The notes beneath the pieces are model-generated. The model saw nothing but the letters and a program-made list of their open reading frames with translations, had not been told where the DNA came from and did no database searches. Position numbers and translations under genes: made by a program. A stretch of DNA of 34,709 nt from Hamadaea sp. (GTDB lineage Bacteria > Actinomycetota > Actinomycetes > Mycobacteriales > Micromonosporaceae). The DNA lies in NCBI GenBank assembly GCA_013361475.1, contig JABFYB010000422.1:1-34709 (forward strand). Reading direction: 5' to 3'. This document shows positions 34,687 to 34,709 of this stretch, piece by piece. The first letter of the stretch is position 1. Every line of letters starts with the position of its first letter.

Positions 34687-34709
34687 ATGACCAACCGACT
34701 CGTCATCCT
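34687..34709 (+). CDS. Start of a truncated gene at the right edge
   Basis: ATG 34687 is preceded by GGTGGAGG one base away. Only the first seven codons (MTNRLVI) are in the window. The identity cannot be told. Confidence 0.45.

Overview
The window is very GC-rich. Codon third positions are strongly biased to G or C, GTG and TTG starts are common, several genes appear leaderless, and the gene families are typical of filamentous soil actinobacteria. These include a secreted GH10 xylanase with a ricin-type lectin domain, an M6 peptidase, SigE-family sigma factor, MocR, HxlR and TetR regulators, and an ABC sugar importer without its own ATPase. A Micromonosporaceae-like organism is my best guess, from style rather than from any marker gene. 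I see no rRNA, tRNA, CRISPR array, insertion sequence or prophage block.

Layout, left to right. 1-3.1 kb: the tail of an X-Pro dipeptidyl-peptidase-type hydrolase, a 53-residue charged protein and a secreted M6 metallopeptidase. 3.1-4.5 kb: a zinc-free quinone reductase divergent from an HxlR regulator. 4.5-7.3 kb: a membrane protein, a DHFR/RibD-like reductase and a cytosine-deaminase-like amidohydrolase. 7.4-8.9 kb: the xylanase. 9.2-11.9 kb: a SnoaL-like protein and an EamA exporter, divergent from a MocR regulator. 11.9-13.8 kb: a SigE-family sigma factor coupled to a membrane beta-propeller protein. 13.8-15.6 kb: an FAD monooxygenase and its TetR regulator. 15.8-19.0 kb: an ABC sugar importer (two permeases and a lipoprotein). 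19.1-19.8 kb: a phosphotransferase. 20.2-23.3 kb: a secreted small protein followed by a large multidomain peptidoglycan hydrolase. 23.6-25.5 kb: a two-component system. 25.6-27.9 kb: a lipoprotein and a GGDEF protein. 28.0-29.6 kb: a GT39-like membrane glycosyltransferase. 29.6-31.7 kb: ArsR and a SulP transporter. 31.8-34.6 kb: TetR divergent from a VOC protein, and MarR divergent from a phosphotransferase. The last bases are the start of another gene.

The most unusual locus is 20188-23339. An 862-residue enzyme has a CHAP-like cysteine amidase domain, a GH25 muramidase domain and 16 short cell-wall-binding-like repeats (3 before and 13 after the muramidase). It has no visible signal peptide, so it looks like an actinophage endolysin, but no holin or phage gene is nearby. 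It follows a small Tat-signal-like protein and precedes a two-component system.

The second theme is compact divergent regulator/target pairs with readable DNA signals: HxlR/quinone reductase, MocR/EamA, TetR/monooxygenase, TetR/VOC and MarR/phosphotransferase. Each has a palindrome or duplicated element exactly where an operator would be expected. These operator assignments are inferences from sequence symmetry and position.
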